A DNA stretch of 64,000 nucleotides, from positions 682,001 through 746,000 of the forward strand of contig CBDCXE010000005.1 of the NCBI GenBank assembly GCA_965223725.1. Reading direction: 5' to 3'. Positions 16,073 through 24,509 of the stretch are shown piece after piece (position 1 is the stretch's first letter; each line of letters begins with the position of its first letter). This DNA comes from CBDCXE01 sp965223725 [NCBI: Nitrospinota bacterium] (lineage in GTDB: Bacteria > Nitrospinota_A > UBA7883). Both the position numbers and the translations under genes were made by a program. The notes beneath the pieces were generated by a model. It searched no databases, was not told where the DNA came from, and saw only the letters and a program-made list of their open reading frames with translations.

Positions 16073-16903
16073 GTGCAGGAGATGAAGGATACGTATCGAG
16101 CGCCCGAACGCCATATATGCAAAGCGTTTGAGTTTGCTCGCTCGACGATCCGGTACCAATCGGTTGCTCCTGACCAGGCCGTGTTACGAGCTCGTATTTG
16201 TCAGTTGGCGGCAGACCGTCCTCGATACGGTTACCAGCGAATATATACCCTGCTTCGTCGGGAAGGTTGGAAGGTGAACCACAAACGTGTGTTGCGTTTG
16301 TACCGCCTTGAAGGGCTTGGCTTGCGCATGCGGCGCCCGAAGCGTCACGTGTCGGCCAGGAGTCGCGGAGCCCGTGAAGTGGCGACCGAGCTTAATGAGA
16401 GCTGGAGCATGGATTTCGTGACCGACGCTCTGTTTGATGGCCGCCGGTTTCGGGCTTTGACGATAGTCGATAATTTTAGTCGGGAGAGCCTTGGGATGTT
16501 GGTTGACAAGAAGGTTACCGGTGAGATGGTTTCATCATTTTTGACGCAGCTTGTTTATATACGTAGCGCGCCTAAAAGTATTCGGGTGGATAACGGTCCA
16601 GAGTTTATTTCGAAGGCGTTGGACAAGTGGGCGTATGAGCGGAAGGTAGAGTTGGATTTTTCGAGGCCCGGCAAGCCCACGGATAACGCTTTCATAGAGT
16701 CATTCAACGGAAGTTTTCGGGATGAATGTTTGAACACACATTGGTTCTTGTCAATGGAGGATGCCAGGAGTAAGATCGAGACGTGGCGAAAAGATTATAA
16801 TGAATTTCGCCCGCACTCGGCATTAGGTAATAAAACGCCGAAAGAATTTGCGTTGGCTGCCACGGAAAAACAGCCAGCCATTGAAGCCCGAAAAGTCGCA
16901 TAA
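16073..16903 (+). CDS. IS3-family transposase OrfB, DDE integrase domain
   Basis: 276 residues as a separate frame from GTG 16073. The working protein is probably OrfAB made through the -1 shift at 16037. An HTH_21 region (RYGYQRIYTLLRREGWKVNH) is followed by the rve core with DDE residues in SMDFVTDALFDG, RVDNGPEFIS and NAFIESFNGSFRDE. The C-terminal YNEFRPHSALGNKTPKEFA is diagnostic of the IS3 family. No disruption is seen, so the element could still be active. Confidence 0.93.
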   Translation: MQEMKDTYRAPERHICKAFEFARSTIRYQSVAPDQAVLRARICQLAADRPRYGYQRIYTLLRREGWKVNHKRVLRLYRLEGLGLRMRRPKRHVSARSRGAREVATELNESWSMDFVTDALFDGRRFRALTIVDNFSRESLGMLVDKKVTGEMVSSFLTQLVYIRSAPKSIRVDNGPEFISKALDKWAYERKVELDFSRPGKPTDNAFIESFNGSFRDECLNTHWFLSMEDARSKIETWRKDYNEFRPHSALGNKTPKEFALAATEKQPAIEARKVA

Positions 16904-17880
16904 TGCCGGACCAAAAAATGGGAAGTGGTCAATCCAAGGTGGAAATCGCCATCATGGGCGCTTATACAGATATGGGCGGCGGTATGCGCGGAGCTAATTT
17001 TGGCCCCAATGCATTTCGTAATTCTGAAGTTTATGGCGGTTGGGGAATCGCCGATACGCCTAATATGCATGTGTTGGTAGATCCTTTCAAGGAACTGGTG
17101 GCCGCCGATTTCGGTGACGCTCCCATCGACCTGATGAGCACCGAACGAAGTGTGCACGCAATCCGCGATTTCGTACGCAGCGCGGCGGAGGTCGAATATG
17201 AACCGGGTAAGCATGTGATGCCATTCATTATCGGTGGTGACCACTCGCTTATGTATTCCGATGTAGCCGCACTGACGGATGTATATGGCGCCGGCAACGT
17301 GGGTGTCATCCATTTCGACGCTCATTACGACGCTTCCAAATACTTTATGGGCCATCTGATAACCCATGGTATGCCTGTATACAGGCTCATAGAAGAAAAG
17401 CTGGTGCCGGGTAAAAACTTTATCCAGGTGGGGCTGCGTGGTTACTATCCGGATGCGGACAGCTTTGATTGGATGCGAGAGAAGGGGTTCCGCTTCCATC
17501 CCATGGCCGAAGTCGAAAAGCGTGGGTGGGATCCGGTGATGGAAGATGTGATAAGAGAAGCCAACGACGGCCCCGAATATATATTCATCTCTTTTGATAT
17601 CGATGTACTCGACCCGGCATATGTCCCAGGCACAGGAACTCCGGAGCCGGGTGGACTTACACCCCGTGAGGTGTTCCCCCTGATTCGACGGTTATGCGCC
17701 GAGAGCAATGTAGTAGGGTTCGAGCTTGTGGAGCTGAATCCATTGGTGGACCCGACCTATGTTTCGGCGATGAACGCCAACCGCATCGTGCGTGAATGCC
17801 TGACCGGTATTGCCATGCGCAAAAAAGGCCTTACCAGCAAGCACTATCTGAGCCCGAAGACTACCAGCCACGGCCGCTGA
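16903..17880 (+). CDS. Arginase/agmatinase-family enzyme, 5' end replaced by IS sequence
   Basis: 325 codons from ATG 16903. The first ten codons lie in the right inverted repeat of the IS (ends 16931), so the native start is missing; similarity to the ureohydrolase family begins at about VEIAIMGAYTDMGGGMRG. All manganese ligands are present: GGDHS, HFDAHYDA and SFDIDVLDPA, followed by the family signature GTGTPEPGGLTPREV. It hydrolyses a guanidino compound (arginine, agmatine or guanidinobutyrate) releasing urea; the substrate cannot be fixed. With the catalytic core whole and a usable start inside the IS, it may still function if transcribed. Confidence 0.85.
   Translation: MPDQKMGSGQSKVEIAIMGAYTDMGGGMRGANFGPNAFRNSEVYGGWGIADTPNMHVLVDPFKELVAADFGDAPIDLMSTERSVHAIRDFVRSAAEVEYEPGKHVMPFIIGGDHSLMYSDVAALTDVYGAGNVGVIHFDAHYDASKYFMGHLITHGMPVYRLIEEKLVPGKNFIQVGLRGYYPDADSFDWMREKGFRFHPMAEVEKRGWDPVMEDVIREANDGPEYIFISFDIDVLDPAYVPGTGTPEPGGLTPREVFPLIRRLCAESNVVGFELVELNPLVDPTYVSAMNANRIVRECLTGIAMRKKGLTSKHYLSPKTTSHGR
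16906..16931 (-). repeat. Right terminal inverted repeat of the IS
   Basis: Read on the minus strand from 16931 it begins TGACCACTTCCC, the partner of the left end at 15702. It contains codons 2-10 of the arginase-family reading frame, and the ATG of that frame overlaps the orfB stop (TAATG). Confidence 0.75.
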
Positions 17881-17906
17881 TAGCCCTGCTCTCTCAATGA
17901 TAAACA

Positions 17907-17936
17907 CACACCTATCCCCTAACGGGGATAGGTGTG
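17907..17936. terminator. Strong hairpin between arginase-family gene and tRNA
   Basis: A perfect 13-bp stem, CACACCTATCCCC (17907-17919) with GGGGATAGGTGTG (17924-17936), and a TAAC loop. A T-rich run follows on the minus strand (towards the tRNA 3' side), little on the plus strand. It probably terminates the tRNA transcript and possibly the convergent gene. Confidence 0.75.
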
Positions 17937-17947
17937 CGCTTGTATAA

Positions 17948-18023
17948 TGGAGCGGGCGACGAGGCTCGAACTCGCGACCCTCAGCTTGGGAAGCTGATGC
18001 TCTACCAACTGAGCTACGCCCGC
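17948..18023 (-). tRNA. tRNA-Gly(CCC)
   Basis: Read on the minus strand from GCGGGCGTAGCTCAG, it folds as a full cloverleaf: acceptor stem 7 bp with CGCCCGC, D arm GCTC/GAGC, anticodon stem TCAGC/GCTGA with loop TTCCCAA (anticodon CCC), five-base variable loop and T arm with TTCGAGC. The discriminator T and CCA are encoded (17951-17948). It reads GGG glycine codons. Confidence 0.93.
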
Positions 18024-18074
18024 TATGGCTGCCCTCTGGTATTATACCGCGACTATAAAATAGATGTTAGTTAT

Positions 18075-19268
18075 CTACGATTGACTGAACTTGCTCATAT
18101 AGTCGGTAATCAGCTTGGCCGACCGCAATGAGCTCCCCCTTTCACCCAGTGTTTTTGCGATAACCGAAAGTTGTGTGCGCATCTCATCCCGTTTAGAACT
18201 GTCCAGCAGATATGGCCTGGCGACGCTGGCAATATTTTTCGGTGTGGCTTTCCACTGCATCAGCTCTGGCGCCACCTCTCTGCCGGCTAGTATGTTGGGT
18301 AACCCCGCCCACTTCAGATGGGTCAATGCTTTGGCCAATATGTACGAAAAATTATCTGACCTATAGACAATCTGCATCGGTGTTCCCGCCAATGTCGCCT
18401 GCAAGGTTGATGTTCCAGATTTGCATATCAGGTAATCGCATGCATTGAACAGCTCCCATGTTCGTCCCTTGACTATCGTTACTTTTGCGCCAGATTGTTT
18501 GACCAGCTGGTTTAGCAGATCGGTGGACAGAGAGTCCGCGCATGGGACCATCGCTTTCAGTGGTGTCGCCTTTTGCATGATTTTAAGCGCTTCCAGCATT
18601 ATCGGCAGCATCCTCTCCACCTCGCCACGTCTGGAACCTGGGACAAGGCCGACGGCGATATCGTCTTTGCCTATATGAAATTCCGACCTCAGTTCCGTCC
18701 GGTTCTCTATCGGTTCCAGTTCATCCAGGATCGGGTGACCGACAAATTGGGCGCGCACGCCCCGCTTTGTATAAAAACTCTCTTCGAAGGGAAACACAAC
18801 AATCATCAGGTCCACATATTTTCGGACGGCGTTGACCCGATACTTCCGCCACGCCCAAAGTTGTGGGCATACGTAATAGAAAACCGGAATCCCGTACTGG
18901 TCCGCCGCCTTTGCAACGCGAATATTGAAGTCAGGATAGTCGACCAGGATCACTGCGTCATACTCTCCCTCTTTCAGTTTTGTTTTAATCTCGTTAAGAA
19001 CTTTCAGGAAGAAACCGAACCGACCCATCAGGTCGGCGACGCCGACAGATGACATCTGCTCTACATCGTAGAGCGTGTTCACGCCCGCCTCTCTGGACCG
19101 GCTCCCGCCGATACCCTCGATTTTCACACCAGGGATCAGCTGATAAAGATGCGAACAGAGCCGACTCGCGTATACATCGCCAGACTCTTCGCCAGCTATG
19201 ATCAGTATCTTGCGTGGCCTGGTGGGCGCCTGCGGCAGGCTTATATCACGTTGTACCTCATCTGCCAT
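18075..19268 (-). CDS. lpxB: LpxB, lipid-A-disaccharide synthase
   Basis: 397 residues. The GT19 signature is clear: ILIIAGEESGDVYASRL near the N-terminus, DYPDFNIRVA, YYVCPQLWAWR, GLVPGSRRGEVERMLP and the CKSGTSTLQATLAGTPM donor-site motif. It joins UDP-diacylglucosamine and lipid X at the inner membrane to make the lipid A disaccharide, showing an LPS outer membrane. It overlaps the end of the upstream glycosyltransferase gene by 28 bp, with GGAGG inside that gene. Confidence 0.95.
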   Translation of the reverse strand: MADEVQRDISLPQAPTRPRKILIIAGEESGDVYASRLCSHLYQLIPGVKIEGIGGSRSREAGVNTLYDVEQMSSVGVADLMGRFGFFLKVLNEIKTKLKEGEYDAVILVDYPDFNIRVAKAADQYGIPVFYYVCPQLWAWRKYRVNAVRKYVDLMIVVFPFEESFYTKRGVRAQFVGHPILDELEPIENRTELRSEFHIGKDDIAVGLVPGSRRGEVERMLPIMLEALKIMQKATPLKAMVPCADSLSTDLLNQLVKQSGAKVTIVKGRTWELFNACDYLICKSGTSTLQATLAGTPMQIVYRSDNFSYILAKALTHLKWAGLPNILAGREVAPELMQWKATPKNIASVARPYLLDSSKRDEMRTQLSVIAKTLGERGSSLRSAKLITDYMSKFSQS

Positions 19269-19954
19269 ACTCTGTATACGGCCTCCAGGATAATTTTGTT
19301 GGACATTTTCGATTTGCCTTCGGCGCGCTCTTCGAACACAATCGGTATCTCCTTGATACGCATACCCAGCTTGCTGGCCCGGTAGGTGACTTCGATCTGG
19401 AACGAGTACCCTTCCGACTTTATATCATCCAGCGCCAGTGCGGCAAGGGTTGTCTTCGCGCGGAAACATTTAAAGCCGCCGGTCAGGTCCATGTATGGTA
19501 GTGACAGCAAAATGCGTGAATAGAGGCTGCCCCCTTTGGAGATATACTCCCGGATCGCTGACCAGTTTTTTACGCCTCCGCCAGGGATGTAGCGGGAACC
19601 GATGACAAGGTCGGCGTCTTTAATTGCCTCAAGGAATTTTGGCAGGTACGAAGGATTGTGGGAAAAATCAGCGTCCATCTCGAACACATATTCATACCCC
19701 TTTTCCAATGCATACTTAAAGCCACGTATATATGCGGTGCCAAGGCCCAGCTTGCCGGAACGCCTTATAAGGTCAAGCTTGGCAGCGCCATCAATGATCA
19801 GCTTCTCCACATGATCCCCGGTGCCATCGGGGGAGTTGTCGTCGATTACCAGGATCGATATTTCCGGGGTCCATTTGCGGATTTCATTTATCAGTTTTTC
19901 TATGTTTTGGATCTCGTTATATGTAGGAAGAATGATCAGGCTTTCCGATTCCAC
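19241..19954 (-). CDS. Polyprenol-phosphate mannosyl/glycosyltransferase (DPM1-like, GT2)
   Basis: 237 residues from GTG 19954 (AAGGTG upstream). It is a GT-A fold enzyme like dolichyl-phosphate mannose synthase: LPTYNEIQNIEKLI, DDNSPDGTGD, EMDADFSHNP (DXD-type) and GSRYIPGGGVKNW. It lacks the C-terminal membrane domain of longer relatives. It makes a polyprenyl-phosphate sugar for membrane glycosyltransferases, such as the PMT-like protein at 55.5-56.9 kb. It is translationally coupled to lpxB. Confidence 0.88.
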   Translation of the reverse strand: MESESLIILPTYNEIQNIEKLINEIRKWTPEISILVIDDNSPDGTGDHVEKLIIDGAAKLDLIRRSGKLGLGTAYIRGFKYALEKGYEYVFEMDADFSHNPSYLPKFLEAIKDADLVIGSRYIPGGGVKNWSAIREYISKGGSLYSRILLSLPYMDLTGGFKCFRAKTTLAALALDDIKSEGYSFQIEVTYRASKLGMRIKEIPIVFEERAEGKSKMSNKIILEAVYRVWQMRYNVI

Positions 19955-20098
19955 TATATAAGCACCTTACGTCTTGACGACTATTAAATGATTGCAAAAG
20001 CGTAATGTTATAACATTTCAGTTACTTTATGTTAATTTAGTGTTCGATGAAAAGGATATTGTTTCCAAATACAGAACCTGGACTTTTGAAAGAGAATT

Positions 20099-20455
20099 AT
20101 GGATAAAATCAATACTGAAGAGAGCCAGAGGCCCTGGGGATATTACGATATTTTATCTGATTCGGACGATTGCAAGGTAAAGCGCATCACTGTATATCCA
20201 GGTAAAAGGCTCAGCCTGCAACGGCACCAGCGTCGGTCGGAGCATTGGTATATCGTGCAAGGCTCTGCCATGGTCACCCTGGACAGCAACACCTATGTTC
20301 TGGAAAGTGGCGGCTCGATTGATATACCGAAAAACTGTTCGCACCGGATTCAAAACCAGGGCGCCACCGATCTTGTGTTTATAGAGGTTCAGACCGGCGA
20401 ATATTTCGGTGAGGATGATATCGAGCGGCTGGAGGATGATTTCGGGAGAATCTGA
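20099..20455 (+). CDS. Cupin, phosphomannose isomerase type II-like
   Basis: A 118-residue single cupin domain: PWGYYDIL, YPGKRLSLQRHQRRSEHWYI with the His/Glu metal ligands, GGSIDIPKNCSHRIQN, and an FIEVQTGEYFGEDDIERLED end. This is the C-terminal domain of bifunctional ManC/mannose-6-phosphate isomerases as a stand-alone protein. It probably isomerises or binds a mannose/fructose phosphate for surface glycan synthesis. It lies 29 bp before a sugar-phosphate transferase gene. Confidence 0.85.
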   Translation: MDKINTEESQRPWGYYDILSDSDDCKVKRITVYPGKRLSLQRHQRRSEHWYIVQGSAMVTLDSNTYVLESGGSIDIPKNCSHRIQNQGATDLVFIEVQTGEYFGEDDIERLEDDFGRI

Positions 20456-20484
20456 CAACAGGATGACCCTTTTATCCGAAAATC

Positions 20485-21057
20485 ATGGGCCTTATGTTAA
20501 AACGTATATTTGATTTGACACTGGTTATAATCATGGCTCCGTTCGCCATGGTTGCCATGGTTTTTATCGCTTTGGCCGTCAAGCTCACTTCCCCCGGACC
20601 GGTTCTTTATTTTTCCGAAAGGGTTGGGCGCAATAAAATTAATTTTTCGATGGCAAAGGTCCGCTCGATGCGGACAGACACTCCGGCGGTGGCCACGCAT
20701 CTTCTGACCGACCCGGATAAATATCTGACCCCGGTCGGCGCTTTTTTACGCAGCGCCAGCCTTGATGAGCTGCCCCAACTGTGGAACATCGCGAGGGGCG
20801 ATATGAGCTTTGTGGGCCCCCGCCCTGCCCTGTTTAATCAGGACGACCTGGTGGCGCTGCGGGAAGCCAACGGCATCACCTGCCTGACGCCGGGCCTTAC
20901 TGGCTGGGCGCAGATTAATGGTCGTGACGATCTGTCCATACCGGATAAAGTGAAGCTGGAAACTGAGTATCTGGAACGGCGCAGTTTTTCATTTGATATA
21001 TATATACTGTTTAGAACCGTATGGGACGTATTGGCTGGCAGAGGAGTCACCCACTAA
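20485..21057 (+). CDS. Undecaprenyl-phosphate sugar-1-phosphate transferase
   Basis: 190 residues (ATG 20485, alternatively 20494). It has the bacterial sugar transferase (PF02397) core only: [20 protein letters not shown] membrane helix, [40 protein letters not shown] and [13 protein letters not shown]. It starts glycan assembly by loading a sugar phosphate on undecaprenyl phosphate at the inner membrane. The first half of the KVRSM region normally reads KFRSM. With the cupin gene it forms a small glycan operon. Confidence 0.9.
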   Translation: MGLMLKRIFDLTLVIIMAPFAMVAMVFIALAVKLTSPGPVLYFSERVGRNKINFSMAKVRSMRTDTPAVATHLLTDPDKYLTPVGAFLRSASLDELPQLWNIARGDMSFVGPRPALFNQDDLVALREANGITCLTPGLTGWAQINGRDDLSIPDKVKLETEYLERRSFSFDIYILFRTVWDVLAGRGVTH

Positions 21058-21076
21058 CCCAGGAGGCGCATGCCCG

Positions 21077-21622
21077 CTATTTGCGCCAATGCCGGGCCAG
21101 AAGGTATTTAATGATGTATCCGAACTGGGCATGGTTCATCGGTTTATCGAAAATGAAATCTACTCCCTCGCCGAAATCGTTCCATTTCACTACCCAGCCA
21201 TCGTCATTCATCCCGCTGCCTTCCATTTTTTCAAATGGAGAAAGGATTATAATGAACTCTGTATCCGGCTTTGAATTACGAAACTTTGCGAAGTCAACTT
21301 TGTCCATAAACTGACGATCCACAATGATCAGATCAAACTCCATATCGTTGATCTGCATTAAATCATTTTCCGATTCGAGAGCAATCATCCAGAAATTAAT
21401 ATTGGCTTCATCCATGATTTTTGCAAACGATTCCTGCATAAACAGCGTGACCGCTTTAGCTGTTTCCTCGCCCCAGCACAAAGAGAGCGCCAATGGGTAC
21501 TCTTTATTATCGCTGGGATAGGTAATGTTTGTTAATTCGGGTGTTTTATCAAATATATTTATTTTTTGCTGCATTGGATCCAACTTTGAAAAATCGGTGT
21601 GATCGGGGCGCTTAACTAGCAA
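21077..21622 (-). CDS. Receiver-domain protein with N-terminal extension
   Basis: 181 residues from TTG 21622 (AGGA nearby) or 165 from ATG 21574. A receiver-like fold is suggested by an acidic pair (WGEETAKAV), the putative phospho-acceptor Asp in DLIIVDRQFM, a Ser in IIILSPFEK and the Lys in FIFDKPMNH. No output domain is present. Sequence between the motifs is poorly conserved and includes an insertion, so phosphorylation is uncertain. It is divergent from the NtrC-type regulator, across a 263-bp gap. Confidence 0.6.
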   Translation of the reverse strand: MLVKRPDHTDFSKLDPMQQKINIFDKTPELTNITYPSDNKEYPLALSLCWGEETAKAVTLFMQESFAKIMDEANINFWMIALESENDLMQINDMEFDLIIVDRQFMDKVDFAKFRNSKPDTEFIIILSPFEKMEGSGMNDDGWVVKWNDFGEGVDFIFDKPMNHAQFGYIIKYLLARHWRK

Positions 21623-21885
21623 TTATCCTGTGGACGCTCTAATTTAGAGCAGATAAAGAAAATTGTCGAATTGATATCAGATATTTATTTAACCCTTTTC
21701 TATTAAATTATTATTGATAAAATATTAAGCACATAATGTGCCCAAACCAATGCGCGATCTGATCCGATTGTTTACAAATGTGTTGGCCATGGCATTTGAA
21801 TGTTGGTTGGATATGTTTGGTTCTTGGTTTGGCAAAAGTGACCTAAAAGGTTAAAATCTGATGATGCGGATATTTGGAGTGGAAT

Positions 21886-23289
21886 GTGGGTGATATAGTT
21901 GATGGTCAATATCGTTTGCTTGTAGTCGATGATGATGAAGCAACATTAAAAGTTATCAGAACATACGCCAACCAGAACAAAAAGCTATACTTTCACGGCG
22001 CGACCCAACCTGGCGAGGCCATAGATATGGCCAGGGAACAAAACTTCGATATAGTGCTTACTGATTATAAAATGCCGCAGATGAACGGCCTGGAATTGGT
22101 GGAAAAATTAAAAAAGATAAATCCGGAGCCGTACTACCTGATAATGTCCGCCTATGCCGAGCTGGAGACAGCGATTAATGCAGTTCGCGCTGGAATGTTC
22201 GACTTTCTTATCAAGCCGTTTGGTCAGGATGAATTTGAAAGAGCCATCGAAAAAGTCGGCTCTAACCTTGACCTCAAACGAGAGAACGTACAGCTGAAAA
22301 AACTGGTAGGCGAGCATACCGGGGATAAAAATATGCTGGGCAGTTCGCAACAACTTGATGAAGTTCGGGAAAAGGTAAAACTGTTTGCCAGCTCCGACGC
22401 TCCTGCTCTGATAACAGGAGAAACCGGGGTCGGCAAAGAGCTGGTGGCCAGAATGCTTCATAACATGAGCCCAAGACGAGATCAACCTTTCATAGCCATT
22501 AACTGTAGCGCCTTTGCGGCCACACTGCTGGAATCAGAACTGTTCGGCCATGAAAAAGGCGCCTTTACCGGGGCGGACACTAAAAGAATCGGGCGATTTG
22601 AGTTTGTCGGCGAAGGTACGATTTTCCTGGATGAGATTTCGGAGACGCCTATGCCACTGCAAGTAAAATTATTGCGGGTGTTGCAGGAAAAGGAGTTTGA
22701 GCGTGTCGGCGGTAATAAAACCTTACCATTGAAAAGCAGAATCCTCTCCGCTACCAATCGAGACCTGAAAGCAGAAATTGAAGAAGGACGGTTCCGGGAA
22801 GACCTTTATTACAGGCTCAACACACTGCATATAGATATACCCCCGCTGAGGGAACGGCCGGAGGATGTCAAGGATCTTGCATTGCACTTTATGTTGAAAT
22901 ATAATGCTCTTTATAACAAAAAAATAGAATCTGTTAGCGAGGAAGCGTCTGAAACAGTTATGAATTTCGTCTGGCCTGGTAATGTCCGACAACTTGAAAA
23001 CGCCATAGAATACGCCACACTCTGTTGCAATGGGACGACTATCGAGATGGAGCATTTGCCAGGAGACCTGCTTATAAATGAAGACGCTGGTAATATTGTT
23101 ACGGAAAAGGTCTCGGCCAAAGCTCACGGCGATGATGGCAAATTTATGGACCAAATGACCGCCATGGAAAAAGAGAAAATAGTTGAAGCGCTCGATAAAA
23201 ACAAATGGAACCGATCAAAGACGGCGCGGGTGCTCGGTATGACGAGAAGACAGCTTATCGATCGTATAAGGAAATATGATATCGAATGA
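21886..23289 (+). CDS. NtrC-family sigma-54 response regulator
   Basis: 467 residues from GTG 21886 (GGAG 6 nt upstream; a TTG at 21874 is in frame). The receiver has VVDDDEATL and LTDYKMPQMNG. The AAA+ domain has GETGVGKELVA (Walker A), ELFGHEKGAFTGAD with the sigma-54-contacting GAFTGA loop, GTIFLDEIS (Walker B) and R-fingers. A Fis-type helix-turn-helix ends it (NRSKTARVLGMTRRQLIDRI). It activates sigma-54 promoters on phosphorylation. No histidine kinase is adjacent. Targets are unknown; the pilus cluster lies next to it but convergent. Confidence 0.93.
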   Translation: MGDIVDGQYRLLVVDDDEATLKVIRTYANQNKKLYFHGATQPGEAIDMAREQNFDIVLTDYKMPQMNGLELVEKLKKINPEPYYLIMSAYAELETAINAVRAGMFDFLIKPFGQDEFERAIEKVGSNLDLKRENVQLKKLVGEHTGDKNMLGSSQQLDEVREKVKLFASSDAPALITGETGVGKELVARMLHNMSPRRDQPFIAINCSAFAATLLESELFGHEKGAFTGADTKRIGRFEFVGEGTIFLDEISETPMPLQVKLLRVLQEKEFERVGGNKTLPLKSRILSATNRDLKAEIEEGRFREDLYYRLNTLHIDIPPLRERPEDVKDLALHFMLKYNALYNKKIESVSEEASETVMNFVWPGNVRQLENAIEYATLCCNGTTIEMEHLPGDLLINEDAGNIVTEKVSAKAHGDDGKFMDQMTAMEKEKIVEALDKNKWNRSKTARVLGMTRRQLIDRIRKYDIE

Positions 23290-23295
23290 TCGATA

Positions 23296-24504
23296 TTACT
23301 GAATGAAGAATGAATCGATAATAATTACAGCATTGCCATTGACTATCCCTCCAGCGATATTCATCATCAACCTTTCGCCAGCTTTCATATCAATCTCTAT
23401 CGTTTTTTTGTATGGAGTGATATAGTTGCCATCACCGGCGTCAGCTCGAGCGGGGTAAAACCCAGCCGTCACCCTATGATTGCCAGCTTCCATTAATTTA
23501 TCGCAATAAACCATTTCGCCGTTTGGGTACAGCTTTTCATCGCCATCTATTGTTATAAAAACATCGCTGTCCACAACATCGTTAATTGCTTGATCGCCCA
23601 GGCCTGTATAGCCGTTCAGGCTGTCGTGATAAAAATAATCGACTTTATTACTTTTAAAATCATTAATGGAAAGCCTTGATATTTTCACTCCTCCCCTTTC
23701 GACCTTATTGTATGGAACGGTTATTCTGTGCTCAATGTCATGAATATTAAATTCGTCTGGCGACAGAATAAATTTGCGCCACATCTGGCGTGGTTGAATC
23801 TCTTTCTGGGTCGCGGTGGCTTGTAATATCAGCTCCACACTATATCCATTTACCAGGTAGTGGCCGGTCACAAGGACATCCGCGCCCAGCCGCTCTTTTA
23901 TTAGCTGGTTTGCAAGTTCGTCCAAGCTTCTTGATGTATTTGGGTGGTCTCCCCATACCACCTTGTGGACTCTTGCGCTATCGAGACATTTTATTTGTGG
24001 CCGCGCGCAGATGCGCCCACTGATTTCCTGATACAGCATATCGCCCATTGAGGTGCGGTTACCATATTGGTCGATGACATCCAGCGCCGCGATAGTGATA
24101 ATATCTTGGCGCGTGGCAAATGTTTTCATCAAGCTTTTGATAAACGGAAGATATCGGTTTAGCTGTTCATCCAGTGGCAGCGCAAACGCCACATATCCCA
24201 TGCCGGTTATCTCTTTTGTCAGTTCGACAACTTTACCGATCACAGAACCTTCAATAATCTGCGTCACCATGACCTGGCCCACCGGCTCCGGCAAAACCTT
24301 GCCATTTGTCGAACTGTGTATATTTAGCCGATCACCTTTAGCGACCAGGTTTTGATCAATGTGTAACTCAATAATTTCCCCCATATCGAGAAATTCTGAC
24401 CGGTCGATAGTGAAATCACCCACAATATTCACATTGGCGTTCGCGCTGGTCGAGAGTAGGACGAGAATGGAAGCGCAGAACAGAGCGTGAATAGTTGCCC
24501 GCAT
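23296..24504 (-). CDS. Exported protein of unknown function with FlgO-like segment
   Basis: 402 residues with a signal peptide ending near STSANA. A middle segment (LANQLIKERLGADVLVTGHY and following VELILQATATQ) resembles the FlgO/TolB-N type fold, and the N-terminal GKVVELTKEI part recalls FlgT. I cannot name it. It starts 5 bp after the secretin stop, so it is the last gene of the pilus operon and may act at the outer membrane or periplasm with the secretin. Confidence 0.6.
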   Translation of the reverse strand: MRATIHALFCASILVLLSTSANANVNIVGDFTIDRSEFLDMGEIIELHIDQNLVAKGDRLNIHSSTNGKVLPEPVGQVMVTQIIEGSVIGKVVELTKEITGMGYVAFALPLDEQLNRYLPFIKSLMKTFATRQDIITIAALDVIDQYGNRTSMGDMLYQEISGRICARPQIKCLDSARVHKVVWGDHPNTSRSLDELANQLIKERLGADVLVTGHYLVNGYSVELILQATATQKEIQPRQMWRKFILSPDEFNIHDIEHRITVPYNKVERGGVKISRLSINDFKSNKVDYFYHDSLNGYTGLGDQAINDVVDSDVFITIDGDEKLYPNGEMVYCDKLMEAGNHRVTAGFYPARADAGDGNYITPYKKTIEIDMKAGERLMMNIAGGIVNGNAVIIIDSFFIQ

Positions 24505-24509
24505 ATTAT

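Larger units (their letters stand above)
15702..16931 (+). mobile_element. IS3-family insertion sequence, 1230 bp, apparently complete
   Basis: The ends are imperfect inverted repeats of about 25 bp: the left reads TGACCTCTTCCC then TTGATCC, and the right, read from the other strand, TGACCACTTCCC then TTGGTCC. Inside are orfA and orfB with the programmed frameshift typical of IS3. The length is usual for the family. No target-site duplication is visible (ATTT on the left, TCCA/ATCC on the right). Both flanking genes are cut, so a deletion or rearrangement probably followed insertion. Confidence 0.9.

Noticed and set aside
18075-19268. Overlapping plus-strand open frames in the lpxB region
   Set aside because: They have no domains or start signals, while the lpxB motifs on the minus strand are unambiguous.
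21774-21850. TGGC-containing strings upstream of the NtrC-type gene considered as a sigma-54 promoter
   Set aside because: No copy has GG and GC at the required spacing with a TTGC-type -12 box.
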